NCBI GenBank assembly: GCA_030549495.1 | Contig: JAUIRK010000509.1 | Span: forward strand, 1,858,501-1,922,500 | DNA: 64,000 bases | Reading direction: 5' to 3' | Source of the DNA: Nectonema munidae | Lineage: Eukaryota > Nematomorpha > Nectonematoida > Nectonematidae | Shown here: positions 48,408 to 59,433 of the stretch, in pieces | Layout: every line of letters begins with the position of its first letter | How positions within the stretch are numbered: the first letter of the stretch is position 1 | The notes under the pieces: model-generated | The model's database searches: none | Seen by the model: only the letters and a program-made list of their open reading frames with translations | Told to the model about the DNA's origin: nothing | Position numbers and translations under genes: made by a program

Positions 48408-48980
48408 GTTCTTCAAAAGCCTTGTTAGGTGGTAAGTTAGTTAGAAGTGGCCAAACTTTCGAATCTACCAGATCACTAATCTTAGTCTTAGAATTCTCAT
48501 GTGAGTAATTGAAAAAAGAACTTATTATTTTAGTAAACCTACATTTTAATAAAAAATGGCGTTAACAAGGATAAATATAAAATTAAAAGCTTTTTGCTTC
48601 ATATAAAATGGGTAACCAGAAAATCGTATAAAATATCAATTTACAAAAGATGCTAACAGTTTTTAGAATTTTTTAGAGATCAATATTTAGTTTTTATCAA
48701 TATATAGTCTGATCATTTAGTTAGTACGATGGTTTATTTCAAAAAGCAATTTTGATCCAAGTTTTTTCACACCTTGTACTATTACCATTTTAAATACAAT
48801 ACAACCTCGGATTATGAACAAAATGCCTTACAACCCGTTCAAGGACATTTCAGTAATTCAAGGAACGAAGAAGTTCATAAACCATATTTGTAGTGTAATA
48901 GCAATCGAAAAAATATTAGATGCGAAACCAGACGCAAGCTCTATTCTTGAAAAGCTAAAACTTTAGAAATAAAAAAGCAC

Positions 48981-49152
48981 CTTTGTCTAAAACGTATGTG
49001 TCTTTGTCTTTGATGATGAGGCCGACATCGATCAGGCCGTCTCTGGCATCTTCGAAGAAGCTTTCTCCCTTGTATTGGGCAGGAGGGTCGATGATAGCGC
49101 TTTGTGTAGAAATCATGCTTCGCATCACCGTTTCCAATGCCATCCGTCCATA
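48981..49152 (-). CDS. SBNO: Strawberry notch (SBNO), exon E
   Basis: The acceptor TTGCGTGTAG precedes 49152. It encodes YGRMALETVMRSMISTQSAI, then DPPAQYKGESFFEDARDGLI and DVGLIIKDKDTYVLDK, matching SBNO text [38 protein letters not shown]. The donor GACAAAG|GTGCTT leaves one base and exon F supplies two. Confidence 0.95.
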
Positions 49153-49895
49153 CTACACGCAAAAAAAGAAACGTAGAAAGTGGTACTCATCATAAAGAAC
49201 ATTCTTTCGTTTTAAATCCCTCACTTCACCCCCATTTATAAATCATAAAAGGCGCGATAGTGTTATCTTCCGTTTTGCTTGAAAACGATATTTATCTAAT
49301 ACTTCTTCTTATACTTAAATGGAAATGATTGCCGAATAAAATTAGATACACCTGTCGATTCAACACCTGAAAATGATACTCAAATATTTTTTATTAAAAG
49401 TGAAGCGAGTATATCTTATGTAAAATTACTTATTTTTAAATGTATTGGATCAATTATATACTGACTCTTTAAAATGCCAATGTAACGAAATATTAAGCAT
49501 TATAGATGTCTGGGTGTATACACGTTTATCTTTTAATATTAGAGGAAACATTCAGTAAATTTAACTACTAAGTAATCTATTTATTTTTATCCCTTTCAAA
49601 CCCCAAGAAAAACGCTTTCCAACGCGACTTGAGATCGCAAATCTGTGGTCAAGAACCGTTGATCGTTAGCTCTAATATAATTAATAAAACGTGTATTTAA
49701 TTCACTAAAGTTCCATCAATCAATTTGACAAACATACGTGGAGCTAATACAAGATATCCGCAAGTTCTAAAACAAAAATTCTCTGACTTTTCCATGACTT
49801 CTATGAATGAATCTATCAAAGTTCGCTTACCTAAATTCCTACTGATATTTCACTTCAATATTTAATATACCAAAACCGTACTGCATATATATATA

Positions 49896-51360
49896 CAGTA
49901 AAACTCCTCTAATGAGGTCACCATTGGTACACCAAGTCTTTTGACCGTTATTTAGGATTGACCTGATTAGAGGAGTAGTTATGTTATTTGAGAGTAAAAG
50001 GATAACTGTTATAATCAATCAAAAACATTTATATTTTTTCGCTTCTTTATATTATTTAAATTATTACATAGAAAAAAATTGAAAAATAAACTTAAAATGT
50101 CATAGAGAAATAAAAAAAGTAAAATCTATAAAGTTATTTTTATTTTGCAAAAAAACAGGTACTAATTTTACTTTTTAATAAAGTAGATATCGTGTTTGCT
50201 TTTTTGCTAGCTGTCCTAAAACCATTACTTGCTCAATGTCTTTTTCCAGTTTCCGTGCAAGATCATAGCTTTCCTCTTTTAAGTGCAAACTTTTTAAGAT
50301 CGATTGCAGAGGTTAGAGCTCCAGAAAGATTTTTTATAGAACATTCACTCTCACCAAGCCATTTATTATTAAAGCCTCCGGATCTGATGAATTTTCACCG
50401 AGGATGTCTTGTACTAAATCTGCTTCCCATGTACAAGTAAGTTCTTCAACGACCGGTAAATCATCATCAATTGAAATGAATTCCGTGTCTGTCATATGGT
50501 TTTCTATTTCACAGCACTGAGAGACTTCTTTGATAAGATCATCAAGTGGGATGCCCTCTTCAAGATTCAAAGATTGTGCTATTTCGATAATAACGTTTAA
50601 ATGTATGAATTATGCCCGATCAAGAGGTTGTAGAACTGAAGTACAATTAGCAGGAAAGAAAATAACTTTCTTATTTTTCGTCTTAACATCTTTTGGATAG
50701 CCAGGAGCGTTGTCTACAAACAACAAAACATTGCGTTTTTGCTTTTGCATCAGCTTATCAAATTCAAGCAACCATTCACGGTAAAGTTCAGCAACCATCC
50801 AAGCTTTTTTATTGGATTTCCATAAAACAGAAAAAGCTTCATGAGGAATCTTTTTAAAACAATGTGGCTTCTGAAATCTTCCTATAACGAGCTTACTAAG
50901 ATTGCTTTACATGTGTTTGTGCTATACTACTACTACTTACTATCCTCTTGATTATCACTAATCCTCTAACATATATACAACATTGTCCTATCATGTATCT
51001 ATCCTATCATATAAGCATCGTATAATGTTCACAGCATAAACACAAGAGGGTAATCACAATGCTTCCATAACTTTATATCAATAGGGTAACAGAAAAAACA
51101 GATGCTTAGGAAGACTGATTTAAAATTCGCAACTAAAAGTGTTTTCATTGTGCGATGTTAAAATTTGATCCCTTTGAAAATTTACCCAATGTGTCCGTTT
51201 TGACAAAAATGGGTGACCGTAGTACGCAATACGGGAGTGACCGTTATACTCAATAATTATGCAATATATAGAAATATAAAAGAATTCGGGACTATACTTT
51301 CTGACCGTATCAGAAGCGTTGACCGCTGTCCAGGAGTGACCGTAGGGAGGAGTTCTACTG
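49896..51360 (-). mobile_element. Tigger/pogo-like DNA transposon, internally deleted
   Basis: The inverted ends read CAGTAAAACTCCTCTAATGA on the left and, inverted, CAGTAGAACTCCTCCCTACG on the right. TA precedes the left end, and TG instead of TA follows the right. The minus strand encodes part of a Tigger/CENP-B-like DDE transposase: IGRFQKPHCFKKIPHEAF and NKKAWM (about 50890-50800); then LLFVDNAPGYP with the second catalytic Asp, and FFPANCTSVLQPLDRA (50798-50610); then an acidic tail including NLEEGIPLDDLIKEVSQC. The helix-turn-helix DNA-binding N-terminus and first catalytic Asp are absent: only about 470 bp lie between the transposase text and the right end. It is a deletion derivative, now dead. 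Confidence 0.85.
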
Positions 51361-51550
51361 TGTATGCTTACGATATATATTAGGAGAAGAACTTTTTTTT
51401 CAATTTTTAAAATTTATTATAAAAAATTTTTTGTCGAATGAATAGATATTATACTTACACTGTAAAATCTCAATCCCACCATAACTACACTGATTTTATA
51501 AAGTCAAATTACCCTGTTTGTAATTCTGATTGCATCAGCACCTTCAAACT

Positions 51551-52419
51551 TAGTGGTTTTTAAACTGAAATCCACGGTGTCCTAGGGAATCGCAAATCAG
51601 TTCCATGGGAACCAGGTATCGTTTTACAACCCATATTGGATCATTTGCAATTTTAGCAATAAGTAGAAATTAAAAGAATAAATAATTTAGTCTTTGAATT
51701 GAGTACTATTTTTATTGTTTTATTGCTTTTTAGGCCTAATGTTATAGATGTAAATGTGCATTTTACTTAATGGATAAAAAAATGAAATGTGACTACTCAT
51801 ACTTGAAATTTGGGTTTACTGCATTAACGTCTCGTGGTCAAGAGAAACAACATAAGTGTGTTGTTCTGAAGTCAGCCTCTAATTTTTTAAATCCCGTCAA
51901 GTGAAGCACTCGAGTTCAATAAACAAAGCTATTGACTATTCTAAACGTCAATGCCTAACGATTGCACAAATCGAGGTCTGATAACATATGAGTGTTTTTG
52001 CAAAATATTAACTATGGTTTGAAAAGTTTCAAAAAAATATTTGTTGTCAAAATGTCACACAACATAGGAGAACAGCTGATATGCAGCTTTCGAAATGAAG
52101 CTGGAAATATGCCATTCTTAAATAAGAAAAATTTTGCTCGATTTTCGAATATATCCTGGAGGCCATGACAGATTGGGAGTGAGTAATGATATCACAGTTG
52201 CATTAGTCAAAACAGAGCCAAACCGTAGACAAACTAGTTTAGACAAAGCAGATGCATCCATCTAACATTGATTGGATTATTCAGCCAATTTTTAAATAAA
52301 CAACTGTGTTATTTTTAGTACAGTAGTTTATGTGTTAATTTATTTTTTTGAGACCCCAAGCAATTAAAAAATTATAAAGAGACCGCAACGCCAAAAATTT
52401 TAAAGTTTGTGAACCACTG
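51551..52419 (+). mobile_element. hAT (ZBED/SCAND3-type) deletion derivative, about 870 bp
   Basis: The left end reads TAGTGGTTTTTAAACTGAAA. The right end, inverted, reads CAGTGGTTCACAAACTTTAA. The plus strand from 51771 starts MDKKMKCDYSYLKFGFTALT, the BED-finger start of SCAND3/ZBED-like transposases, and breaks off after about 45 codons. Near 52170-52265, RLGVSNDITVALVKTEP matches their C-terminal end. The catalytic core is missing, so this is an internally deleted copy. Flanks TTCAAACT and TTCTAGTT share five of eight positions, a possible decayed duplication. Confidence 0.65.
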
Positions 52420-52512
52420 TTCTAGTTCAACTAGAGAACAAAAGCATTCATATATGATATGATAGACCACTACTCATCCCAGCCTTTATCACTCTTTATT
52501 GCCATTTTCCAG

Positions 52513-52745
52513 TTATTGAAACCGATGGTCAAAGTTGTCCTTTCTATTGCAAGATATGCTATGTTCGAACCAAGTGAACGTTTTATACTTGTTCTTTTGT
52601 AAATCTTTAGGAAAGAGAAATTTTGGTTGAGCCGATTTTATATTTGCTGTTCGATGGTTAAAAATGCCATTATCTTCTAAAGACCATATGGAAAGAGTAA
52701 TATAGGGGCTAACAACAATAACAAACGGAAAGAGTTGTATTAGAA
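52513..52745 (-). repeat. Second copy of the dispersed repeat at 32.8 kb
   Basis: On the minus strand about 150 bp aligns with 32786-32950. The open frame text NIKSAQPKFLFPKDLQKNK parallels the other copy. The element family is not recognised. Confidence 0.5.
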
Positions 52746-53827
52746 GACTCATTGATAATACAGTCAGACCTCATTTACCCCATAGTAGATTATTCGACAA
52801 ACGCACCATCCGATCCAATATTGATTAGAAGCTGAATAATTTCTCAGCCTCTCATCTCATTAATTGTCAACAAGCCTGGTTCATATCAAATGAATTTAGG
52901 TGGATTGATTACTCTGCACTGAAATGCACTGTTGCTTAAAATTAAATTTTTTAATAACCCAGAAAAACAAAGAAGCATATTATATAATCTTCATAAATTT
53001 GCCCTTTTAAATAGAAATTGAAGGTTTAAAATTTTTGGAAGAAAATTTGCTACAACCCAAAAATTAATATAAATTGGCTATTCCATTCCCTAAGATATAC
53101 GTTCTTAATTTATATGAAAATTAAATTATTTGTAATAATTTCTATTAACAAAAATTTTAAGCAAAGTGTGAAAGCTATATATTTGATTTCTGGAATAATA
53201 GACTTAATTGTTTATAGTATTACAAGTTCCGGTGAAAAAATATATTATTTCTTGTTCAAAATACTGGCTACATTACCACCTCTCATCCATCATAGCTCAA
53301 ATTTGCATTATTACATCAATAAAGTGGAAATTAATGAAAAATTGGATTTTAAATATTCTTTCTAAGACTTAACATTAAAAAAAGACAAACGAGTCTTTTA
53401 AATACTATAAAAAGGATATATAATTGAGAAAATTGAAAATTATTTGGGGGGGGGGAGCTTTTTCGCCAGCTTTGAAATCACATTGGGGAGGGGGGCAAAG
53501 CAAAAACTATGTATTATGCAATTAGGAAAGTTATGCCTAGTTTTTATCAAAGTATGACAACATTCTATAAATTTTCCTGAGCATTGCACAGAATTTTCTG
53601 AACACATGTCCAAATTCGTTGACTTTTAAATGTTTTTTCTAAAAATATATCCTATTTTTCAAATTCCTTGACTTTTCCCGGTGGCTATAATTTTATGTTG
53701 ACACTAAAAAATTGTTGATAAAAAGAACTTGTTTCACAAAATATAGATATTTCTTATTCTACGAGAATTAAAAGCGTTGTAGAAAAACTCTTTACATTTT
53801 AAAAACAATGAAGTAAAGTTGGCATAC

Positions 53828-53899
53828 TTTATTGTCGAAGTTAAATTGCGATAAGTCACGAGTCTCTGTTGCTCTTCTATCACCGTGAGTTAGCGCACC
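53828..53899 (-). CDS. SBNO: Strawberry notch (SBNO), exon D (72 nt)
   Basis: The acceptor TTCTTATTTTAG precedes 53899. It encodes [20 protein letters not shown], then FDNK, and ends at GTATGC in phase 0. The [12 protein letters not shown] block directly follows the helicase motif VI exon and is among the best conserved parts of SBNO proteins. At 24 codons it is the smallest SBNO exon here. Confidence 0.95.
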
Positions 53900-53969
53900 C
53901 TAAAATAAGAAATTTTTAAAATTTAGACAAAAAAACAAAGTAAAAGATCATATTTTTAGAAATAAAAGA

Positions 53970-54696
53970 CTGTAGACTAGAGCTTCTGATTTCTCGATAA
54001 AATTTAATTCTCCAGAAACGAGAAAAAAAAATATGATTCTCGAGACTCGAGAAAAGTTTCGAGAAGTTAAAAAATATAAAAAATATTTTACGAAAAAAAT
54101 ATTTTGTTTTATTAGTAAGAAAACTTTAAAAAAAACAAGAGTATTTAAAGTTTCGTTTTTCAAACTCAATCGTTTGGAGATAAAATTCTTCCGCATTGAC
54201 AAGAAGTTGGTTGGATGCATAAAAGAGAATTTTTTAACAATTGCATCGATTCTGATAAATCAAAATTTTTATTTTGTTTGAACATCTGTAGTTCTTCTTC
54301 TATTGTACTAACTTTTTTTTCTTTTTTATCACACTTGAATTCTTTAATTTCTCTATTTAAACTTTAAGTTAGAGATTCTTCTTCAAACTCATCAACAGAT
54401 TCGACTTGAATTTGGCTTTCTTGTATAACAATTCCATGCCCACAATAATGAGAAAAATTTTATCAAAAATATTTTTTGCACATTCTAAAATTTCTTCAAA
54501 ATTTGAATATTCAAAACTTGATCGTGCATACAAATAATTATTTATTTTTTATTAATATTTATTCAAAATTTAACATGTTTTCAGTAATAAAATTTTTTTA
54601 AAATTCTTGAGTCTCGACAAAAATTTCTCGAGAATCAAGAAATAAAAAAATTCTAAAATTCTCGAGAAATCTCGAGACAGAAGCTCTACTGTAGAC
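53970..54696 (-). mobile_element. hAT element with perfect 8-bp duplication CTGTAGAC
   Basis: The element is 53978-54688 (711 bp). CTGTAGAC lies on both sides (53970-53977, 54689-54696) and fits the hAT target pattern (T at 2, A at 7). The ends TAGAGCTTCTG are inverted and perfect over 11 bp, followed by TCTCGAG-rich subterminal repeats. The minus strand encodes a decayed hAT C-terminus: an acidic stretch, then EEELQMFKQNKNFDLSES, LLKNSLLCIQPT and RLSLKNETLNTLVFFK. These match the family's LQPTS...RSRL-DETL-AL-FLK, but the ERAFS core motif is lost. It is an internally deleted, non-autonomous copy. Confidence 0.85.
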
Positions 54697-54745
54697 CAGT
54701 GGTTCCCAAACTTTTCTTAAAGCCTCCTTTTCACTTCCCCTAATT
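54697..54745 (+). mobile_element. Second hAT terminus, directly abutting
   Basis: CAGTGGTTCCCAAACTTTTC begins immediately after the right CTGTAGAC and continues with AAAGCCTCCTTTTCACTTCC, a classic hAT (ZBED/Buster-like) left end. No matching right end was found downstream, so this is a solo end or a 3'-truncated copy. Confidence 0.55.
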
Positions 54746-55920
54746 AGATAAAAAAAAAAGCAGCGCCTATTTTTACTTGAATAGTATATCTTAATCATTT
54801 TTATGCCAAGATTTAACCAAATTTAGAAAAAATATTGGAAATCTTCCTATTGTGTTCCTATTTATGCAGAAGATTAATCTCATAACTTTTAAATAAGACA
54901 ATGGATAGCAGAAATCAAGTTGATCTTCCAAACGATTTAGATGCTTGCTTCTAATCGCAATAAGTCTTAAAAATCTGTTTTTCAAAGATGTTTCGTTGAA
55001 AAGGGAATCAACTTTTCAGATAATATTTGTAAAGTTAAACAAACCTATTCTTTTTTCAGTAGAGCAATATATTTATGAATTTTTAAGCATATCATTGAGA
55101 ATTAATATATAACTTTAAGGCTTTTTATGGCAAGCAATCAAAGTTTTACTCAAAATTGAATATATCAAACCTATATAAAAATATTATGTATTTTATTATT
55201 TATAAATGTACGTTTAGATGAAACAAAATGAATATAGTCATTTCTGTAAAAATATTTTTTACAACATGGGAATTAACGCCATTTATAATCTTCATAGACG
55301 ATTAATTTTTTGGAGAAATTAGGATCATATTTTTCGATATAAAACAATTTTAAGTCATAATTATTAACATTTTACTTCAAAAAATACCCAGTTTTTTAAG
55401 CTTTTTTTCCCTAATACAAACTAATAAAAATAATAGGTGAAGAATTATGTTTTTTTGCAGCTATAACAATAAAAACCAAGACCACACGAAATATAGTATG
55501 GTTTTAAGATTTTCTATATAGAGCATTCCCCAGTTTTTGGATTTCATAATAATGGTAAACAACTTCATCCTGTTCAATCTTACCAAATATCCCCCTTTTT
55601 ACATTTGATTTAAACATATATAGAATAGTAGACTGAAAATTTGCTTAGTACGTTTCCTTCTATAAAATCATGCTGTTTGTATTTTCTGTTTCATACTTGC
55701 ACTTGATAATCGCCGACAACAAAATAAGTTCTGACAATAGTTTTTCATAAAAAACTAATGGTGGTTTGAACATATATAAGGAAAATTGTTATGTGGAAAT
55801 CTCTTCGTATCATATGGTGATGCACACTACTGTGCATGAAATGTGAAACTATAAAAGAGTCAAGAATTGTGTATTGATATTCATTTCATCTTTCGTTTTT
55901 CCTATCTTTGTTCTCTTATA

Positions 55921-57600
55921 GGATGAGCAGCTCTTCAAGCTTCGACACAAGTAGTCTTGAAGAAGAAACTTGATTCCGATGTCTTTTGCCAAAGAGATTG
56001 TGAACGCATTAGGTTCAAATACCAGTGAAGAAGATCAAGAAATAGAAGTGGGAGAATTTTGGAAACCAAAAGAAGTTCAGGGAAGAAAATCATCAACCAA
56101 TATCATTTCTTCTACACAAAGTACAAAAGGTAATGCAAAAATCTGATTGATCGGGTGAACATTTTCAGTCTTTTTTTTCAATGAGAGCATGATGAACCAT
56201 ATTTATGTATGCACCAGAGAAGGAATAAAAGAGAACTACAGGTAAAATTTTAATTAGGCGCATATGTACAAAAATTGTGTTTTTGTACAAATCCAAATGG
56301 TTTGTTTGAAAACCTGAGAAATGTATATGAAGGATTCTCAATCGAGAACTTGTTGGCGTACTCCGCTTGTATCCTGTATATCGGTCAATCAAAAGACCAA
56401 CAGATTGAAGTCAAGCATCTTTTTTCAAAAAAAATATTAACTCCTTTTTTGTAAGCTGCAATTAGTAGAGATGTATTCATTCCTATCAGCACTTTTATGA
56501 TATTTGATTCAAGAGGAGACAGGAAGATTTCTGATAAATTGGAACTCGTAAGATGCATTCCATTTTTTTTAAAAACTGTCATAAGTAACTAACTGTGTAA
56601 CTATTGATGACCAACTTGTCGATTATGGAGGGAGATTACTTATCAAAGTCTATGACCCATCTAAGCCAGGTAAGTATGGAATGAAAGTATACCACTGCGT
56701 TGACTCAACCAGTTTTTATGTTTTTTTCTAGTGAAGTATATCATAGTGGTATATTGGATAGGGAATATTTTAAATCGGCTAATATTGCAAAGAGATTGGT
56801 TCCTTTTTCTTGTTTACTCTCTGGTTCTGGTATTTATGTAGATCGGTTTTTATGTCTCATGAATTGAGTGAGTGGGCTAAAAGTAAAAACTATACGATTT
56901 AGAAGCAGTAGAATGTTCATGCCACATATTATACGGCCTGCACAGTTGAAAGGTTTGGGATTCAGTGAGTGAGAGAGGAAATGTTTATTTACACAAAGTT
57001 CTTCGTTTGCAGTTTATATTCCGCAGAAGCATTCCAAAAATTTTTTAAGCCTGCTTATGTGTTGTCTAGTCGACATCTTTCAAGAATTGATACTTTTAGG
57101 ACCAAAAAAGTTTTAAAAAATGGTAGACCATAATAAATATAAGTCAAGAGCTGATGCTTTCAACAGAATGGTTAGAAATCATAGTTGTTATAAAGATCAA
57201 ATAGCCAGTTGCTATTTTCGCAAACTTTTCACAACTAATAATAGCTGGATGGTTATGAAGGCAAATAATTTGAGTGTGAATCATTCAATTGTAAAAGGAG
57301 GAAGAAAATGTTTTATAAGAGACCTAGCTTTACTTTTAGCAGAAAAGTCCATGGTAATTAGAAGCCGAAATGCATTTACTCGATTATCTACTCCTCGAAA
57401 CTTGATATCTTTTTACGGTCTCATCAGTACCAGTGAAATTGCTACAACATCTGCTCTAAGCGGATGCTGTTCTTCTACTAATTGCAACTCTAGAAAAGGC
57501 AAACGAGAAAATTCAGTGTATGTGGCAAGTTCAAACGCTGAAATCATACTTCATTTTTGTGTAATAACTGTAAACCCCATTTATGAATTGTGGGATTAAA
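55921..57600 (+). pseudogene. piggyBac transposase remnant, canonical type
   Basis: In order on the plus strand: an acidic Ser-rich N-terminus (from 55922; GSNTSEEDQEIEVGEFWKPK); FFNESMMNHIYVCTREGI (about 56175-56230); AAISRDVFIPISTFMIFDSR and DKLELVRCIPFF (about 56457-56575), the family's MSRDRF-ILRFLRFD and DKL-PIR; TIDDQLVDYGGRLLIKVYDP with the first catalytic Asp, and KPGKYGMKVY (about 56600-56690); GSGIYVDRFL (second Asp); RMVRNHSCYKDQIASCYF and FIRDLALLLAEKSM; and a Cys-rich tail, CCSSTNCNSRKGKREN, in an open frame at 57120-57599. Several stops and frame changes break it. It belongs to a different lineage from the 24-kb copy. TTAA-flanked ends were not recognised. Confidence 0.8.
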
Positions 57601-58740
57601 ATTTTACATTTTATAGCATATAATTCTAGCTATGAATTGCATTGCTTTTTCAGAAGTAAAATGTGCTTTATACGTACATCAGATATATATCGTGTATAAT
57701 GTACATATAAAACGTGCATTACATCACATGTATATATTATATACATGCAATTATCTTTCTACAATACATATATAAACTACTGAAATTATTTGTTAATTGT
57801 CTAATGAATTAACTTTACCCAATTTTAATTTCAAAAATAAGTTTTTTGACTATTTGACATGTTTCTATTCAAAGTATTTGTGATAGTGTTTAACGCCATC
57901 TATACAAAACCCATTAAATGTTGTTTCTTGTTGCATATATTCATCATGCAGATTTTTATAGAGGATGAAACTTTATTCCAGTCTAAATATGATTTAGAAT
58001 CTTAAGAAAGCATACAAAATTGAAGTTTGATGATGGGAGTAAAACTCTCATTAACTGTCTTTAGTGTTGCTAAAAAAAGATCCGTCCTGCTAAGGTAAAC
58101 TAGAATTAGCTCAATATATATTTTTTTACTTTATATCAGTTTTCTCTTTTTGCAGCATATCTACGCCGACTTGAGTTTACCTTGCGCGCTTAAGGTCGCA
58201 CGTATCACAATTTGGGAATCAGCGCTGGAGACAAATTAAGGTCGTAACAGTGGTTTGTTGCAACAACTGTAGATTTTTAATATTTATCTTAATAACATCG
58301 TTATTTGACAAGGATATGCTATTTTTGAATAGAATGCCAATGTGTACATAATTATGTCTTTACAAACAAATAAATGTATATTCATCTTAATTTTCCTGTA
58401 AAAAATGTATATACGGTGAAAAAAACATGTATATTTGGGTCGTGGGATATAACAGTTCACAACAATAACGTCACATGTTGTCTAGATATATGGTTTCGAT
58501 ACCACAAGCCCAACTTGCAGTATTTGAGACAAGTGCTCCAATTGCGCCTTCTCGATAAAATCAGTGAGCTTACCTTCGCTTATAGAATAGATCACCATCA
58601 AGGAGACTGCTATGCATGGTAAATATTCTCGAGCAGCATATCAAAAATATCAGGGGTAATAAAAATTTTCAAGTTTATCGGTATCCATTTTGCTAAAGTA
58701 TGTACATTTTAAGCACCTTGTCCAAATAAAAAGTATTTTA

Positions 58741-58925
58741 TGTGGCCATGGGTTTAATCAGTTAAGAATACGGGCTCTTTAGCAAACATTCGTCCCAGTT
58801 AAAAAAAATTATACAAGTTTTAGGTTCACGTTTATTCAGTGTTTAGGCAAAAAAGAAGAAGGGTTTATGAAAGTATTCAATTGCGGGTGTCCTGCATTCG
58901 AATCACGGGATTACAACATGGGGCA
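58741..58925 (+). repeat. Possible tRNA-derived SINE, interrupted
   Basis: GGGTTTAATCAGTTAAGAAT and a later GTGTCCTGCATTCGAATCAC loosely resemble the A and B boxes of a tRNA promoter. They lie about 120 bp apart, so an insertion would have to separate them. Only one copy was seen. The call is tentative. Confidence 0.2.
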
Positions 58926-59018
58926 GATTATGCCTCCCTGACAAAAGCACTCCGTGTTAACTACGCCAATCATGTGAAATTCTATTGGAGAAAAGAAATA
59001 AATAATTAGGAAAAATAC

Positions 59019-59131
59019 CAAGCTTTCGAGTCGCTTGGCCACAACCGAAGCAAATCTGTTTTCACCAGCCAAATCGGAAATGAGAAAGATGTATTCTGGA
59101 GCACTGACTTGATTTGAACGGTGTGTTCTGC
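59019..59131 (-). CDS. SBNO: Strawberry notch (SBNO), exon C (helicase motif VI)
   Basis: The acceptor CTACTCCAG precedes 59131. It encodes [20 protein letters not shown], then [17 protein letters not shown], matching SBNO text [24 protein letters not shown]. Together with the last residues of exon B this forms [11 protein letters not shown], the superfamily 2 helicase motif VI whose arginines contact ATP. The donor AGCTTG|GTATTT closes it in phase 0. Confidence 0.96.
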
Positions 59132-59305
59132 CTGGAGTAGATGAAATGAAAATGCTATTATTAAACCAAACTACTATGTATAAACATACGCCATGTAAAT
59201 CGGTTAACCAGGAGAGTCGACTTTATAAAAACATAATCTCACTAATTTTATACAATTCTTCTGCTATACATTACATAGCGTCTAAATTTGCTATTATTTA
59301 ACTCG

Positions 59306-59433
59306 TTAACCACCAGAATATCAGACGATATCTAATGTAAAGCAGAAGATTTGTATTAAAAAGCATTAATAAACGCAGACGATTCTATTTTTGTAAAGTC
59401 GATATATATCGGCTGTGGTCGATAACCAGTTAA
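59306..59433. mobile_element. TTAA-flanked relative of the GCAGACGA MITE
   Basis: 120 bp between TTAA (59306-59309) and TTAA (59430-59433). It shares the internal motifs ATCAGACGATATC and AAACGCAGACGATT with the MITEs at 11.7 and 12.6 kb, but its ends (CCACCAGAATATC; inverted right end CTGGTTATCGACC) have diverged. Confidence 0.5.

Larger units (their letters stand above)
43945..48980 (-). other. SBNO intron between exons E and F
   Basis: 5.04 kb. It contains a hAT transposase C-terminal fragment (46436-46760, plus strand) and a 5'-truncated RTE LINE with a clear target duplication (47744-48407). 43945-46435 and 46761-47743 are A+T-rich with no gene. A short CA run lies at about 47167-47178. 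Confidence 0.6.
49153..53827 (-). other. SBNO intron between exons D and E
   Basis: 4.68 kb. It contains a Tigger/pogo element (49896-51360), a hAT derivative (51551-52419) and a dispersed repeat (52513-52745). G-runs at about 53444-53453 and 53486-53495 stand out. 49153-49895 and 52746-53827 are otherwise A+T-rich with no gene. Confidence 0.6.
53900..59018 (-). other. SBNO intron between exons C and D
   Basis: 5.12 kb. It contains a hAT element with a perfect duplication (53970-54696), an abutting hAT terminus (54697), a piggyBac remnant (55921-57600) and a possible SINE-like stretch (58741-58925). 54750-55900 and 57601-58740 are A+T-rich with no gene, apart from TA-rich microsatellite-like sequence near 57680-57770. 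Confidence 0.6.

Noticed and set aside
48941-49162. 73-codon alternative minus-strand frame over SBNO exon E
   Set aside because: Out of frame with SBNO. It is a shadow of the true exon.
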